Shown: positions 37,893 through 47,032 of the stretch, piece by piece
Numbering within the stretch: position 1 is the first letter of the stretch
Layout of the letters: the number at the start of each line of letters is the position of its first letter
Translations under genes and position numbers: made by a program
Origin: an uncultured Saprospiraceae bacterium
GTDB lineage: Bacteria > Bacteroidota > Bacteroidia > Chitinophagales > Saprospiraceae
DNA length: 64,000 bases
Direction of reading: 5' to 3'
NCBI GenBank assembly: GCA_938045585.1
Contig: CALIAU010000025.1
Location: 39,341 to 103,340, forward strand
Notes under the pieces: generated by a model
What the model was told of the DNA's origin: nothing
Database searches by the model: none
The model's input: the letters and a program-made list of their open reading frames with translations, nothing else

Positions 37893-37954
37893 CACTCTTT
37901 TTAAGGCTGCTGTAAAAGCTAGCAGCGCCTTATATAACACAGAATATTATAGAA

Positions 37955-40900
37955 ATGGAAGGAAAAGGAATAGTTAAGCTATTTTTGATTTTATTGCTTG
38001 TAGTCACTGTACTGCAATTTTTCTACATGATTCCAACAAGAAATGTAGAAAAAGCAGCAGAAAACTACGCAGAACAGGTAGCTGCTCAGTACTCAGATGT
38101 GGATGAAGCTGCATTTGCAAAGAAAGAAGCAGAAAATGCCTATTTGGACAGTATGTCCAGTGAGGTGATATTTTCAATTCCTATGTTGACAAAGTATACT
38201 TACTCTGACCTTAAGAGCAAGCAATTAGCATATGGACTGGATTTGAAAGGGGGAATGAGTGCGGTTCTGCAGGTAGACTTGAAAGAGTTACTGACAAACC
38301 TTGCAAGCAATAGTAGAGATGAGAACTTCAATACGGCTCTAGCCAACGCAGAAAAATTACAAGAAAATGATGCCTCTGATTTTATCAGTTTGTTTGGTAG
38401 TGAATTTTCTAAGTTAAGACAGGATGGAGACAAGGGTCTTGCCACGATCTTTATGCGTAACGGTATCATGCGTGAACTTATTAATGCGAATACTTCAGAC
38501 GGTGAGGTAATACGTGTTCTGAGAGAGCAGGCAAATGAGACGGTAAATCTTACGTTTAATAGACTGAAGCAAAGAATTGACAAATTGGGTGTAACTCAAC
38601 CAAATGTTTCTTTGGATGCAGCAAGAGATTTGATCTTGGTAGAAATGCCAGGTATCGATAACCCTGCTAGAGCGAGAGAGTTTCTTACAGCGAGTGCGGA
38701 TCTGGAATTTTGGAATACCTATAGATTAGGAGATCCCGGTGTTGCGCAGGCATTTACTGCTGCGGATAACATGCTAAAAGGGACTGATGCTACTGAGAAT
38801 ACAGTTGCCTATGATACTATCTGGACAACCATTGATTCCTTAGGAAATATAATTGAAAATCCAACAGAGTTTACCCTATCAGAAAGACCAGCTGATCCAT
38901 ATGCGAATGCAGGACCTTTGTTCAGCAAATTAGCAATGAACGGTGCTGGGATAGACGGACTCCAAGGAGGACAGACGATTATGGGTTTTGCTAACAAGCA
39001 AAATAAAAAGCGTGTAGACGAAATATTGGCTAGACCTGAAATTGCAGCCTTATTTCCGGCTGATGCAAAATTCATGTGGTCAAGAAAGCCATTTCAAACC
39101 TATGATACCAAAGAGAATACAAAGCAGTATTCTTTATACATGATAAAGAAACAATCAGGATCTGATAATGCGCCTATAGAAGGGGATGCAATTACGAGTA
39201 CTTCATTTGGTCCAAATCCAACAGGAGAAGTGGCTGTGAATCTTGTGATGAATTCCAATGGTGCAAAGCGATGGGCTGAACTCACAAAGGTTGCTGCGGC
39301 AAACGGTGAACGTGAAATTGCAATTGCCTTAGATAACGAGGTAGTATCGGCACCAGGTGTACGTCAAACGATTGAAGGGGGTAGATCAGAAATTACTGGA
39401 AACTTTTCATTACAAGAAGCTTCTGATTTTTCAAGTATTCTAGAAGTGGGTAAGTTGCCAGCAAGTACTAGAATTATCCAATCAGCAACAGTAGGTCCAT
39501 CACTTGGACAGAAAAATATTAATTCAAGTTTCATGGCCCTAATGGTTGGATTTGGATTGCTACTTCTATTTATGGCATTCTATTATGGAGGTGCAGGTAT
39601 CGTTGCGATTCTTGCCTTACTCTTAAACGTCTTCTTTATAGTAGGGGCGCTTGGATCATTTGGTACAGTATTAACTCTACCAGGTTTCGCAGGTATCATT
39701 CTTACGATTGGTATGGCGGTGGATGTCAACGTAATCGTCTTTGAAAGAATACGTGAGGAGCTAAGAGCAGGTAAGTCAAATCTTGCAGCGATAAATGATG
39801 GATTTAAGCATTCGTACTCAGCGATTATAGATGCCAACGTAACCACGATACTCGTTGCAATTGTCCTTGCCTGGTTCGGAATGGGACCAATTAGAGGATT
39901 TGCAGTGGTATTAATCATTGGTGTGCTTTGCTCATTATTTACTGCCTTATTAATAGGTAGAATGATTATTGAATGGTGGACAAAGGGAGACAGAAACTTA
40001 TCGTTCTGGACACCACCTACTAAAAATGCATTTGCCAATTTGAATATCGACTGGATAGGGAAGAGAAAGATCGCCTATGTAATATCAGGAACTATAATCT
40101 TTGCTGGACTTGCTTCTATGTTTACAAGAGGCTTTGACCTAGGTGTAGATTTTAAGGGAGGTTACTCGTATAATGTAGAGTTTAGTGATGATATGAATAT
40201 AGATGCAGAAACACTGCGAGGTGGTTTAGCGCAATACCTAGGATCAGCTCCAGCGGTTAAATCCGTAGATACAGACAACACATTTAACATAGTAACAGAT
40301 TATAAAATTGATGAAAAAGGAGATAAGGTTGCTGATGAGGTAATCGCTGCTTTACATCAAGGGATTTCTGCAATTACGGGTCAGACGATTGCATTAGATA
40401 AATTTGTATTACCAGACGCGACAGGAACGCACGTAACAAGTTCTAGTAAGGTAGGACCTACGATTGCAGATGATATTAAGAGAAGTTCATTGTACGCAGG
40501 TTTGTTTGCACTTCTACTCATATTCTTATATATCGCTATTCGATTTAACAAATGGCAGTATAGTTTGGGAGCGGTTGCAGCCTTGGCGCATGATTCACTT
40601 ATCGTTCTAGGTCTCTTCTCATTACTTTGGAATAGAGTACCTTTCTCATTAGAGATTGATCAGGCGTTTATTGCCGCAATCCTTACAGTAATCGGTTATT
40701 CGATAAATGATACGGTGGTTGTGTTTGATAGAATCAGAGAGTATCTAGGAATTTACACAAACAAGTCTACAGATGATGTAATTAACTTGGCGGTGAACTC
40801 TACATTCAGTAGAACTATCATTACTTCCGTTACTACCTTACTTGTGATAACGATACTCTTCATCTTTGGTGGAGGTACGATTAAAGGATTTGCCTTTGCC

Positions 40901-41041
40901 TTATTAATAGGTGTCATTGTGGGTACATATTCTTCTGTGTTCGTAGCAACACCAATCGTAAGAGACTTAACAAATGATCTTAAAGTAACTAAGAAAGGAA
41001 GGTCAGAAAAGAAAAGCTTTTCTAAAGCGATTCAGGGCTAG
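37955..41041 (+). CDS. secDF: Protein translocase subunit SecDF (fused)
   Basis: A 1028-residue fusion of SecD and SecF, normal for Bacteroidota. The SecD half starts with a signal-anchor (residues 8-27) and the motif YGLDLKGGMSAVLQVD, has a large periplasmic P1 domain (to about 490), then six helices with GFAGIILTIGMAVDVNVIVFERIREE split across helix 4-5 (TIGMAVDVNV and VFERIREELR). The SecF half (from about 705) has GVDFKGGYSYNVEF, then IGYSINDTVVVFDRIRE. SecDF uses the proton motive force to help export through SecYEG. It has its own -7 box and a terminator, so it is probably monocistronic. Confidence 0.97.
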   Translation: MEGKGIVKLFLILLLVVTVLQFFYMIPTRNVEKAAENYAEQVAAQYSDVDEAAFAKKEAENAYLDSMSSEVIFSIPMLTKYTYSDLKSKQLAYGLDLKGGMSAVLQVDLKELLTNLASNSRDENFNTALANAEKLQENDASDFISLFGSEFSKLRQDGDKGLATIFMRNGIMRELINANTSDGEVIRVLREQANETVNLTFNRLKQRIDKLGVTQPNVSLDAARDLILVEMPGIDNPARAREFLTASADLEFWNTYRLGDPGVAQAFTAADNMLKGTDATENTVAYDTIWTTIDSLGNIIENPTEFTLSERPADPYANAGPLFSKLAMNGAGIDGLQGGQTIMGFANKQNKKRVDEILARPEIAALFPADAKFMWSRKPFQTYDTKENTKQYSLYMIKKQSGSDNAPIEGDAITSTSFGPNPTGEVAVNLVMNSNGAKRWAELTKVAAANGEREIAIALDNEVVSAPGVRQTIEGGRSEITGNFSLQEASDFSSILEVGKLPASTRIIQSATVGPSLGQKNINSSFMALMVGFGLLLLFMAFYYGGAGIVAILALLLNVFFIVGALGSFGTVLTLPGFAGIILTIGMAVDVNVIVFERIREELRAGKSNLAAINDGFKHSYSAIIDANVTTILVAIVLAWFGMGPIRGFAVVLIIGVLCSLFTALLIGRMIIEWWTKGDRNLSFWTPPTKNAFANLNIDWIGKRKIAYVISGTIIFAGLASMFTRGFDLGVDFKGGYSYNVEFSDDMNIDAETLRGGLAQYLGSAPAVKSVDTDNTFNIVTDYKIDEKGDKVADEVIAALHQGISAITGQTIALDKFVLPDATGTHVTSSSKVGPTIADDIKRSSLYAGLFALLLIFLYIAIRFNKWQYSLGAVAALAHDSLIVLGLFSLLWNRVPFSLEIDQAFIAAILTVIGYSINDTVVVFDRIREYLGIYTNKSTDDVINLAVNSTFSRTIITSVTTLLVITILFIFGGGTIKGFAFALLIGVIVGTYSSVFVATPIVRDLTNDLKVTKKGRSEKKSFSKAIQG

Positions 41042-41064
41042 GTCTTAGTGCAACAATATATAAG

Positions 41065-41097
41065 AGCCTTTCAGATTAAATTCTGGAAGGCTTTTTT
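41065..41097 (+). terminator. Intrinsic terminator of secDF
   Basis: A stem AGCCTTTCAGA/TCTGGAAGGCT (one non-Watson-Crick pair) with loop TTAAAT runs into T6. It starts 24 bases after the secDF stop. Confidence 0.85.
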
Positions 41098-41175
41098 ATG
41101 TCTTATAAGAATAGAGTATGCTAAGGCCGATTTTATTACTTTACATATTCTATTTGTCAAGATGGTGAAACAGCT

Positions 41176-43383
41176 GTGAAACAAATAAAAAATACATATC
41201 TCAAAAGTGCACTTATAGTATCTGCCTATCTGATAGGTACTCTATTGATATTGTATCGCATGTTGGGCCAACGCTTTTTTGACTTTCACAAAATCTTATT
41301 AGACAAGAGTGGGGATGGTTTTAAGAATTACTTTGCTTTTGCTTGGCAGTATAAGCAGGAGGGTGGATATTGGTTTGATGGGATGCAATACCCCTATGGT
41401 GACTTATTAAGCTTTGCAGATGGACAGCCAGCGATTACCATTGTATTGGTTGGTTTAAAAAAGTTGGGGCTTGATTTTTCTGGTCATGAATTAGTGCTGG
41501 TGCAAGGATTGCCCATGCTAGGCCTCTTCCTTACTGCTTTTTTTCTACACAAGATATTAAGAGCATACCAGCTACCCTATTGGTGGACAATTCCTACGGT
41601 CTTAGTCTGTATGGCGCTGTCACCACAGGCTTATCGTTTTAATGCCCATTATTCGCTAGCATATATGTTTTGTTTTCCATCTATCTGGTATGTGCTCATT
41701 CGTTCAGAAAAAGAAGGAGCAAAAAAATGGATAGGGGCGATAATAATTAGCGTCTTGTTATTGGTCTATGGTTTTATTCATCCGTATCACTTATTGATTG
41801 GTTGTGTTTTTATGCTCAGTTATTTTTTGACAAAATGTGTTTATAGGAAATTTGATTGGAGTTACTTATTTGCTGGTTTAGCACCCATCATACTATACTT
41901 AACGCTCAACGGGTTTATAGATCCAATGGATGATAGGGTTCAAAATCCATGGGGTGCATGGTACTATAAAGCGGAGGTAGGTGATTTATTTCCTTTCTTT
42001 GGATGGTACAAAGAGTATTTGACTGGCATTGTGGACATCCGCAGTGGCTATAGAGAGGGATATTGCTACGTAGGCATACTTTTATTCGCTATTCCTTATT
42101 TGATATACAGAAGAAAAGAAATACATAGTTATGCAGAATTGGGAGGAGCAGGGTCTAAATACTATTTAATTGCTGCATGTTTGTCATTGCTTTTTGGAAT
42201 GGGGGTTCATGTCCTTCTTACTGATCATAAGATATTTGAATGGTTACCCACCTTGCAGCAGTTTAGGTCATTAGGAAGATTTGCCTGGCCATATTTTTAC
42301 ATTGCTTTTGTAATTCTCTCTGTCATGTTCTATCGATCTACCATTGGGTTTAAATCAAAATCGACAGCAATAGCTTTATTTGTTTTTGTAGCAATTATGT
42401 GGGGAGTAGATGCAAATGCCTATCTCAAGATTTTTCATGATAAAATGCAAAAGCAAGAATCTTCAAATAGCTTGTATACCAATACCGTGGTAAGTGATGC
42501 CTTGGCTAAGACGGAATACACTGTGGACGATTTTCAAGCTATACTGCCTCTTCCTGTGAGCATGGAGGGAGCAGAAAAGATAAGACCCTATAGAGCATAT
42601 TTTCCTAGAATGCGAGGTCTGCCATTTGCGTTCCAATCGGGGCTTCCTTTTATAGGTGCACATATGTCTAGAAATTCTCTTTCTAGAATACTTAAGCAGT
42701 ATCAATTATGTTCTTCTTTCTATGTGGACAAATCTGTTGTGCAAGACTTTAACAGCAAGAAGGACTTACTTGTACTGTTAAGTAAAGAAGATTCTCTACT
42801 TTTTACAGACTTTGCCGAGAGGGGAATAGAAATAAAACAAACCAAACATATGATTTTGTATCGTATGCCCATAGATTCATTGGTAAAGATCAACTATATA
42901 CCAGAGGATAGTTTAGCTTCGCCAAGTACATCCTTATTTTATTCAGATTTTAAAGAAGAAAATGAAGGAGGCTTGAAGTCTTCAGGATTTGCTTTTATTG
43001 ATGGCGAAAGAATGCTCGCAGAAATTGATGTAGATGGGAAAGAAGGAAGTAAGTTAGTCTTGAGTTTCTGGCTACGTGTAGACTCTGATAATTCTACAAC
43101 ACCAGCAGTCAATTTGTTTGTTAAGGATGGACAGAATAAACAAATTAAACATATACACTACAGTGATATGGACATGAAGCGTTGTGAGGTAGTGGATAAT
43201 TGGCTCCAGGTGAAAAAAGAGATTACGCTTCCAAAAAATAGTGCAAAACTTATTTGGAAGATTTCTTCAAAACAACTCGCAATAGACCATGCCTTAATTA
43301 CTGAACTAGGTCAGGATAAATTTTGGCATAGATTAGATGAAGGGCAAATTATCTATGATCATTATATTGGATTTGAACGCTAA
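41176..43383 (+). CDS. Polytopic membrane protein, possible GT-C-type glycosyltransferase
   Basis: A 735-residue protein with a GTG start (41176): an ATG at 41162 is followed by an in-frame stop, and no other upstream start exists in this frame. There are about ten to eleven hydrophobic segments in residues 10-420. The first periplasmic loop contains DKSGDGFKNYFAFAW and YPYGDLLSFADGQPA, with acidic residues as in GT-C enzymes. The soluble C-terminal part (about 420-735) ends in a beta-rich domain that may bind carbohydrate. I cannot assign a specific family. It lies between secDF and a convergent sensor kinase. Confidence 0.7.
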   Translation: MKQIKNTYLKSALIVSAYLIGTLLILYRMLGQRFFDFHKILLDKSGDGFKNYFAFAWQYKQEGGYWFDGMQYPYGDLLSFADGQPAITIVLVGLKKLGLDFSGHELVLVQGLPMLGLFLTAFFLHKILRAYQLPYWWTIPTVLVCMALSPQAYRFNAHYSLAYMFCFPSIWYVLIRSEKEGAKKWIGAIIISVLLLVYGFIHPYHLLIGCVFMLSYFLTKCVYRKFDWSYLFAGLAPIILYLTLNGFIDPMDDRVQNPWGAWYYKAEVGDLFPFFGWYKEYLTGIVDIRSGYREGYCYVGILLFAIPYLIYRRKEIHSYAELGGAGSKYYLIAACLSLLFGMGVHVLLTDHKIFEWLPTLQQFRSLGRFAWPYFYIAFVILSVMFYRSTIGFKSKSTAIALFVFVAIMWGVDANAYLKIFHDKMQKQESSNSLYTNTVVSDALAKTEYTVDDFQAILPLPVSMEGAEKIRPYRAYFPRMRGLPFAFQSGLPFIGAHMSRNSLSRILKQYQLCSSFYVDKSVVQDFNSKKDLLVLLSKEDSLLFTDFAERGIEIKQTKHMILYRMPIDSLVKINYIPEDSLASPSTSLFYSDFKEENEGGLKSSGFAFIDGERMLAEIDVDGKEGSKLVLSFWLRVDSDNSTTPAVNLFVKDGQNKQIKHIHYSDMDMKRCEVVDNWLQVKKEITLPKNSAKLIWKISSKQLAIDHALITELGQDKFWHRLDEGQIIYDHYIGFER

Positions 43384-43416
43384 GAAAAATTATAAAACTC
43401 AGTTTTTTATCAAGTT

Positions 43417-46400
43417 TTAAATTTCATCCAATTCTTTTTTTATGGTAAATATAAATTTTGTCCCTTTGCCTTCTTTTGAATCAAACCAAATTTTCCCACG
43501 ATGGCGTGTGACAATCTTTTGGCATACTGCTAATCCAATGCCAGTGCCTTCGTATTCACTGCCATGTAAGCGATTAAAAACATCAAAGACCTTTTGTTTA
43601 AATTTATCTTGAATTCCTATCCCATTATCACTTACTGAGAACTTCCAGTATTCTTTGTTACTTTCTTCTTTTTTGATAACTATTGAAGGATTGCTTTGTT
43701 CGTTAAACTTTATACCATTATTAATTAAGTTAAAAAACACCATGCCTAATTGTTGCTTATTGCAAATGATATTTGGTAAAGGTTCAATGTCTATAGTTGC
43801 TTTTCTGTCTTTAATTAGTTTATCCAAATCTTGAATTTTTTCTTGGACTAATTTATTGAGATCTACAAGATTAAATACACTTTCTTTTTTACCTACTACA
43901 GAATAGATTAGTAAGCTTTCTATGACTTGACTCATGCGACCTACACTGGATTCAATAAATTGAATATATTGATTCGCATCTGCGTCAATTCTGTCAGTAT
44001 ATTTTATAGATAGTAAACTTGAAAAATTACCTATAGTCCGCAAGGGTTCTTTTAGATCGTGTGAGGCGATATATGCAAATTGTTCCAATTCTTTATTAGA
44101 ACGCTTTAATTCTGCATTGTTCGCATTTAAAGCTTCTTCAGCTTTTTTACGATTGGTAATTTCTTCATTTAAAGATGCATTGTAAGTTTGTAATTTAGCG
44201 TTAGTCATCCTAATATTATACACATAGAGATAAACGAGTAACATAGCCAATCCAAGTGCAAGTAATCTAAACCACCAAGTTTTCCAGTAATGTGCTTTTT
44301 GTATAATAGTAAGACTTGCGCCTTCTTCATTCCAAACACCATCATTATTGGCCGTTATGACTCTTAGATTGTATTCATCTGGCTTCAAACTAGTGTAAAC
44401 GATTGGAGATCCTGAAGAGCTTTCATTCCAGTTTTCTTCAAATCCTTCTAATTTGTATTTAAATCTATTTTTGTCTGTCCTATTATAATTCAGAGATGCA
44501 AAGTTTACGGAAAATCGATATGTAGCGGGATCTAATTTAATTTCAGATCTATTGATTCCATTTTCTGTTTTAATACCATCAGGTGTCATCATCTCTATGG
44601 CAGTAATATAGACGGGAGGGGGCGTAGTGTTAGAGTAAAGCTGACTAGGATCAAATCGTGTGATATTTTTAAATGAGCCAAAGTATAGATTATCATTTTT
44701 ATCCTTGGCGCTAGAGCCTAAAAGAAAAGTGCTGCTCATTAGGCCATCAATCTTGTCAAAAATTCTATAGATATTTAAATCCTTATCCATGCGCAGTAGA
44801 CCTTCATTCGTACCCATCCAAAGGGTGTTGTTTTTACCTTCTTCTATGCTACGAATCCAATATTTGGGTAAACTAACTGCAGATCTCTCGAAAAGCTCAG
44901 TGTCCAAATTATATTTACATAGTCCTATTATTGTACCGATATATAAATAATTGTCTAGTACTTTAAGACATTTGATTTGATTAGATATAAGGCTATGTTT
45001 GTTATCATTTTCATCAATATAGAATCGTTCAAATTCTAAATTTTCATTATAAATATTGCGTACCCTGTTAAGACCTTTGTAGGTTCCAATCCATAAATGA
45101 TTATTCTTGTCCTGAACAATTGCATTTACTGGGTTGTCACTAATGGAGCTGTAATCATTATTTTTAGATTCAAATAATTTAAAATTCTTAGTGTTTGGAT
45201 TTATTCTTATTAAACCAATCTTGCTGCCTGCCCATATAAAATTTTTATTATCAACAAATAGTGTGGTTAATATGAGATTTTCCTGTAGACCCTTAGCGCT
45301 TACAATCGGGTACTTTGTTGATGTCATTGTCGGTAAGTGGATTTTCGAGATACCCTTCTCTGTTCCCACATATAGTTCTTTTTCGCTCGGACTAAATATT
45401 GACAAGACATTTTTTCCAATGTATAAATGTGCAAATGACTTCTTAACTTTTTCTAACCTATCGTTTTTTATTTTATACTTAAGTAAACCATCTGTTGCAG
45501 CAGCTATCCATATATTTTCTTGATTATCAATGACTAAATTTGGAGAAAAGGGCAATCCCTGTTCTGTTTCTTGAATTGTATAATTTTCAAATTGATTAGC
45601 ATACCTATTATATTGACTTAGACCATCTGAGGTGGCAATCCACATCATACCTTGCTCGTCTTCAATAATTTGGTTAATATTATTTCCAACAATATGATCG
45701 TATTCATTCGCTGACTCTAAATAACGTTGCAACTCAAGATCGCTTTTACTAGTATATTCAATATTCCTATGTACACTTTGCTTTATTCGATATAAACCAA
45801 AGGTTGTTCCAAGCCATATATCACCCTGGGAATCCTCTATTATATCTTGGAACGCGTTTGAACGAAGTAAGGGAGCTTCTTTGCTTAAGGCCGTGTACCT
45901 AGTAAACTTAACTTCCCAGTCATTGCTTGTGTCAACATTGGTGGCATTCTTTCCAAGATTCATCAATAGGAGACCTCCTCCATGTGTGCCTATCCAATGT
46001 CTATTTGCGCTATCTTGAAAAATACACCAAACGTTGTTTGCCTTTTTTGCATCAGTTATCTTAATATGTCTTGTTTGATCCTTTACTAGATTTCCTTGAG
46101 CATCATTTAAAATTAAATGCAAACCACCTCCCCATGTTCCTGCCCAGATCCAACCTTGATTGTCTTCACTAAGAGTAAGAACGGCTTTCTCTCTTTCAAT
46201 GGTATTACTATCAAAAAGTAGAATTCTTGTAAAGGAATCAGATTCTTTAGTGTAAAGCTGTAAACCCTTTTCAGTGCCAATCCATAAGCGACGTTTTGAG
46301 TCCTCAAAAATGCTTAAAACTTCATCATTATTTAAACTATGTTCATTTTTTGGATCATGCAAATAAGTCTTCCATTCATCTGTATTAATATTGTAGGAGC

Positions 46401-46743
46401 TCAGTCCTCCAAAACGTGTCCCTACCCATAGTATTCCCTCATGATCACAATGTAAGGCACGAATAATATTTGACTTTAGAGAAGAACCTTGTTTGCGTTG
46501 CCCTTCTTTGTCTTGACGTATCACCTTGATATTCCCTGGACCATCATATCTGCAAAGACCATCATTAGTACCTATCCAAAGAAAACCTAATTTGTCCTTT
46601 GTAATAGAGTGAATGTTATTGTTAGGTAGCCCATCTTTTTTTTGCAAATTACTAAAGATGATATTTTCGTGAGATTGGCTAGAACTAATCACAACAGAAA
46701 ATAAAAGAAATAGTAAGAGTAAATACTTTTTGAAAGTTGGCAT
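43417..46743 (-). CDS. Propeller-type sensor histidine kinase (no receiver or HTH)
   Basis: A 1108-residue membrane histidine kinase. Signal peptide (1-22); two seven-bladed-type propellers built of Reg_prop repeats such as DKLGFLWIGTNDGL, GILWVGTRFGGL and NHLWIGTYKGL (about 30-720); a Y_Y_Y domain (about 745-805); one membrane helix (about 824-844); a coiled coil with NEEITNRKKAEEALNAN; a HisKA domain with His895 in ASHDLKEPLR; and a HATPase domain (NLINNGIKF, DNGIGI, GTGIGLAVCQKI). Hybrid two-component systems of this layout usually add a receiver and AraC-type HTH; both are absent, so it must signal to a separate regulator not found next to it. It diverges from the OmpA gene across 289 bases. 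Confidence 0.93.
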   Translation of the reverse strand: MPTFKKYLLLLFLLFSVVISSSQSHENIIFSNLQKKDGLPNNNIHSITKDKLGFLWIGTNDGLCRYDGPGNIKVIRQDKEGQRKQGSSLKSNIIRALHCDHEGILWVGTRFGGLSSYNINTDEWKTYLHDPKNEHSLNNDEVLSIFEDSKRRLWIGTEKGLQLYTKESDSFTRILLFDSNTIEREKAVLTLSEDNQGWIWAGTWGGGLHLILNDAQGNLVKDQTRHIKITDAKKANNVWCIFQDSANRHWIGTHGGGLLLMNLGKNATNVDTSNDWEVKFTRYTALSKEAPLLRSNAFQDIIEDSQGDIWLGTTFGLYRIKQSVHRNIEYTSKSDLELQRYLESANEYDHIVGNNINQIIEDEQGMMWIATSDGLSQYNRYANQFENYTIQETEQGLPFSPNLVIDNQENIWIAAATDGLLKYKIKNDRLEKVKKSFAHLYIGKNVLSIFSPSEKELYVGTEKGISKIHLPTMTSTKYPIVSAKGLQENLILTTLFVDNKNFIWAGSKIGLIRINPNTKNFKLFESKNNDYSSISDNPVNAIVQDKNNHLWIGTYKGLNRVRNIYNENLEFERFYIDENDNKHSLISNQIKCLKVLDNYLYIGTIIGLCKYNLDTELFERSAVSLPKYWIRSIEEGKNNTLWMGTNEGLLRMDKDLNIYRIFDKIDGLMSSTFLLGSSAKDKNDNLYFGSFKNITRFDPSQLYSNTTPPPVYITAIEMMTPDGIKTENGINRSEIKLDPATYRFSVNFASLNYNRTDKNRFKYKLEGFEENWNESSSGSPIVYTSLKPDEYNLRVITANNDGVWNEEGASLTIIQKAHYWKTWWFRLLALGLAMLLVYLYVYNIRMTNAKLQTYNASLNEEITNRKKAEEALNANNAELKRSNKELEQFAYIASHDLKEPLRTIGNFSSLLSIKYTDRIDADANQYIQFIESSVGRMSQVIESLLIYSVVGKKESVFNLVDLNKLVQEKIQDLDKLIKDRKATIDIEPLPNIICNKQQLGMVFFNLINNGIKFNEQSNPSIVIKKEESNKEYWKFSVSDNGIGIQDKFKQKVFDVFNRLHGSEYEGTGIGLAVCQKIVTRHRGKIWFDSKEGKGTKFIFTIKKELDEI

Positions 46744-47032
46744 TTAAATGACTCTATGTACTTACAAATATACGCTAAACTTATGTTTTGGTAAATGTAT
46801 TGATAGATGGAAAACTAGTCTGTAAAGAACATGTCAATTAATACCTAACTAGTTGGATTAATATTTCGAAAGGGTCCTTTATTGCGCTTTAAATTGTTAA
46901 TAGCGTTACTTTTTATTAAAATTAGCAGGTATCTATTTCTTGCTATTTGGGACATATGTTGTTGTCTTTTTGCCCGCTTTCCATTTGATTTCAAAGAAAT
47001 ACGTATTTTCAAGCCATATAAGTTATATATAG

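Noticed and set aside
37509..37904. A 131-codon frame on the plus strand across the BON-LysM gene
   Set aside because: Antisense to a recognised BON-LysM gene; Ser-rich and without any family pattern.
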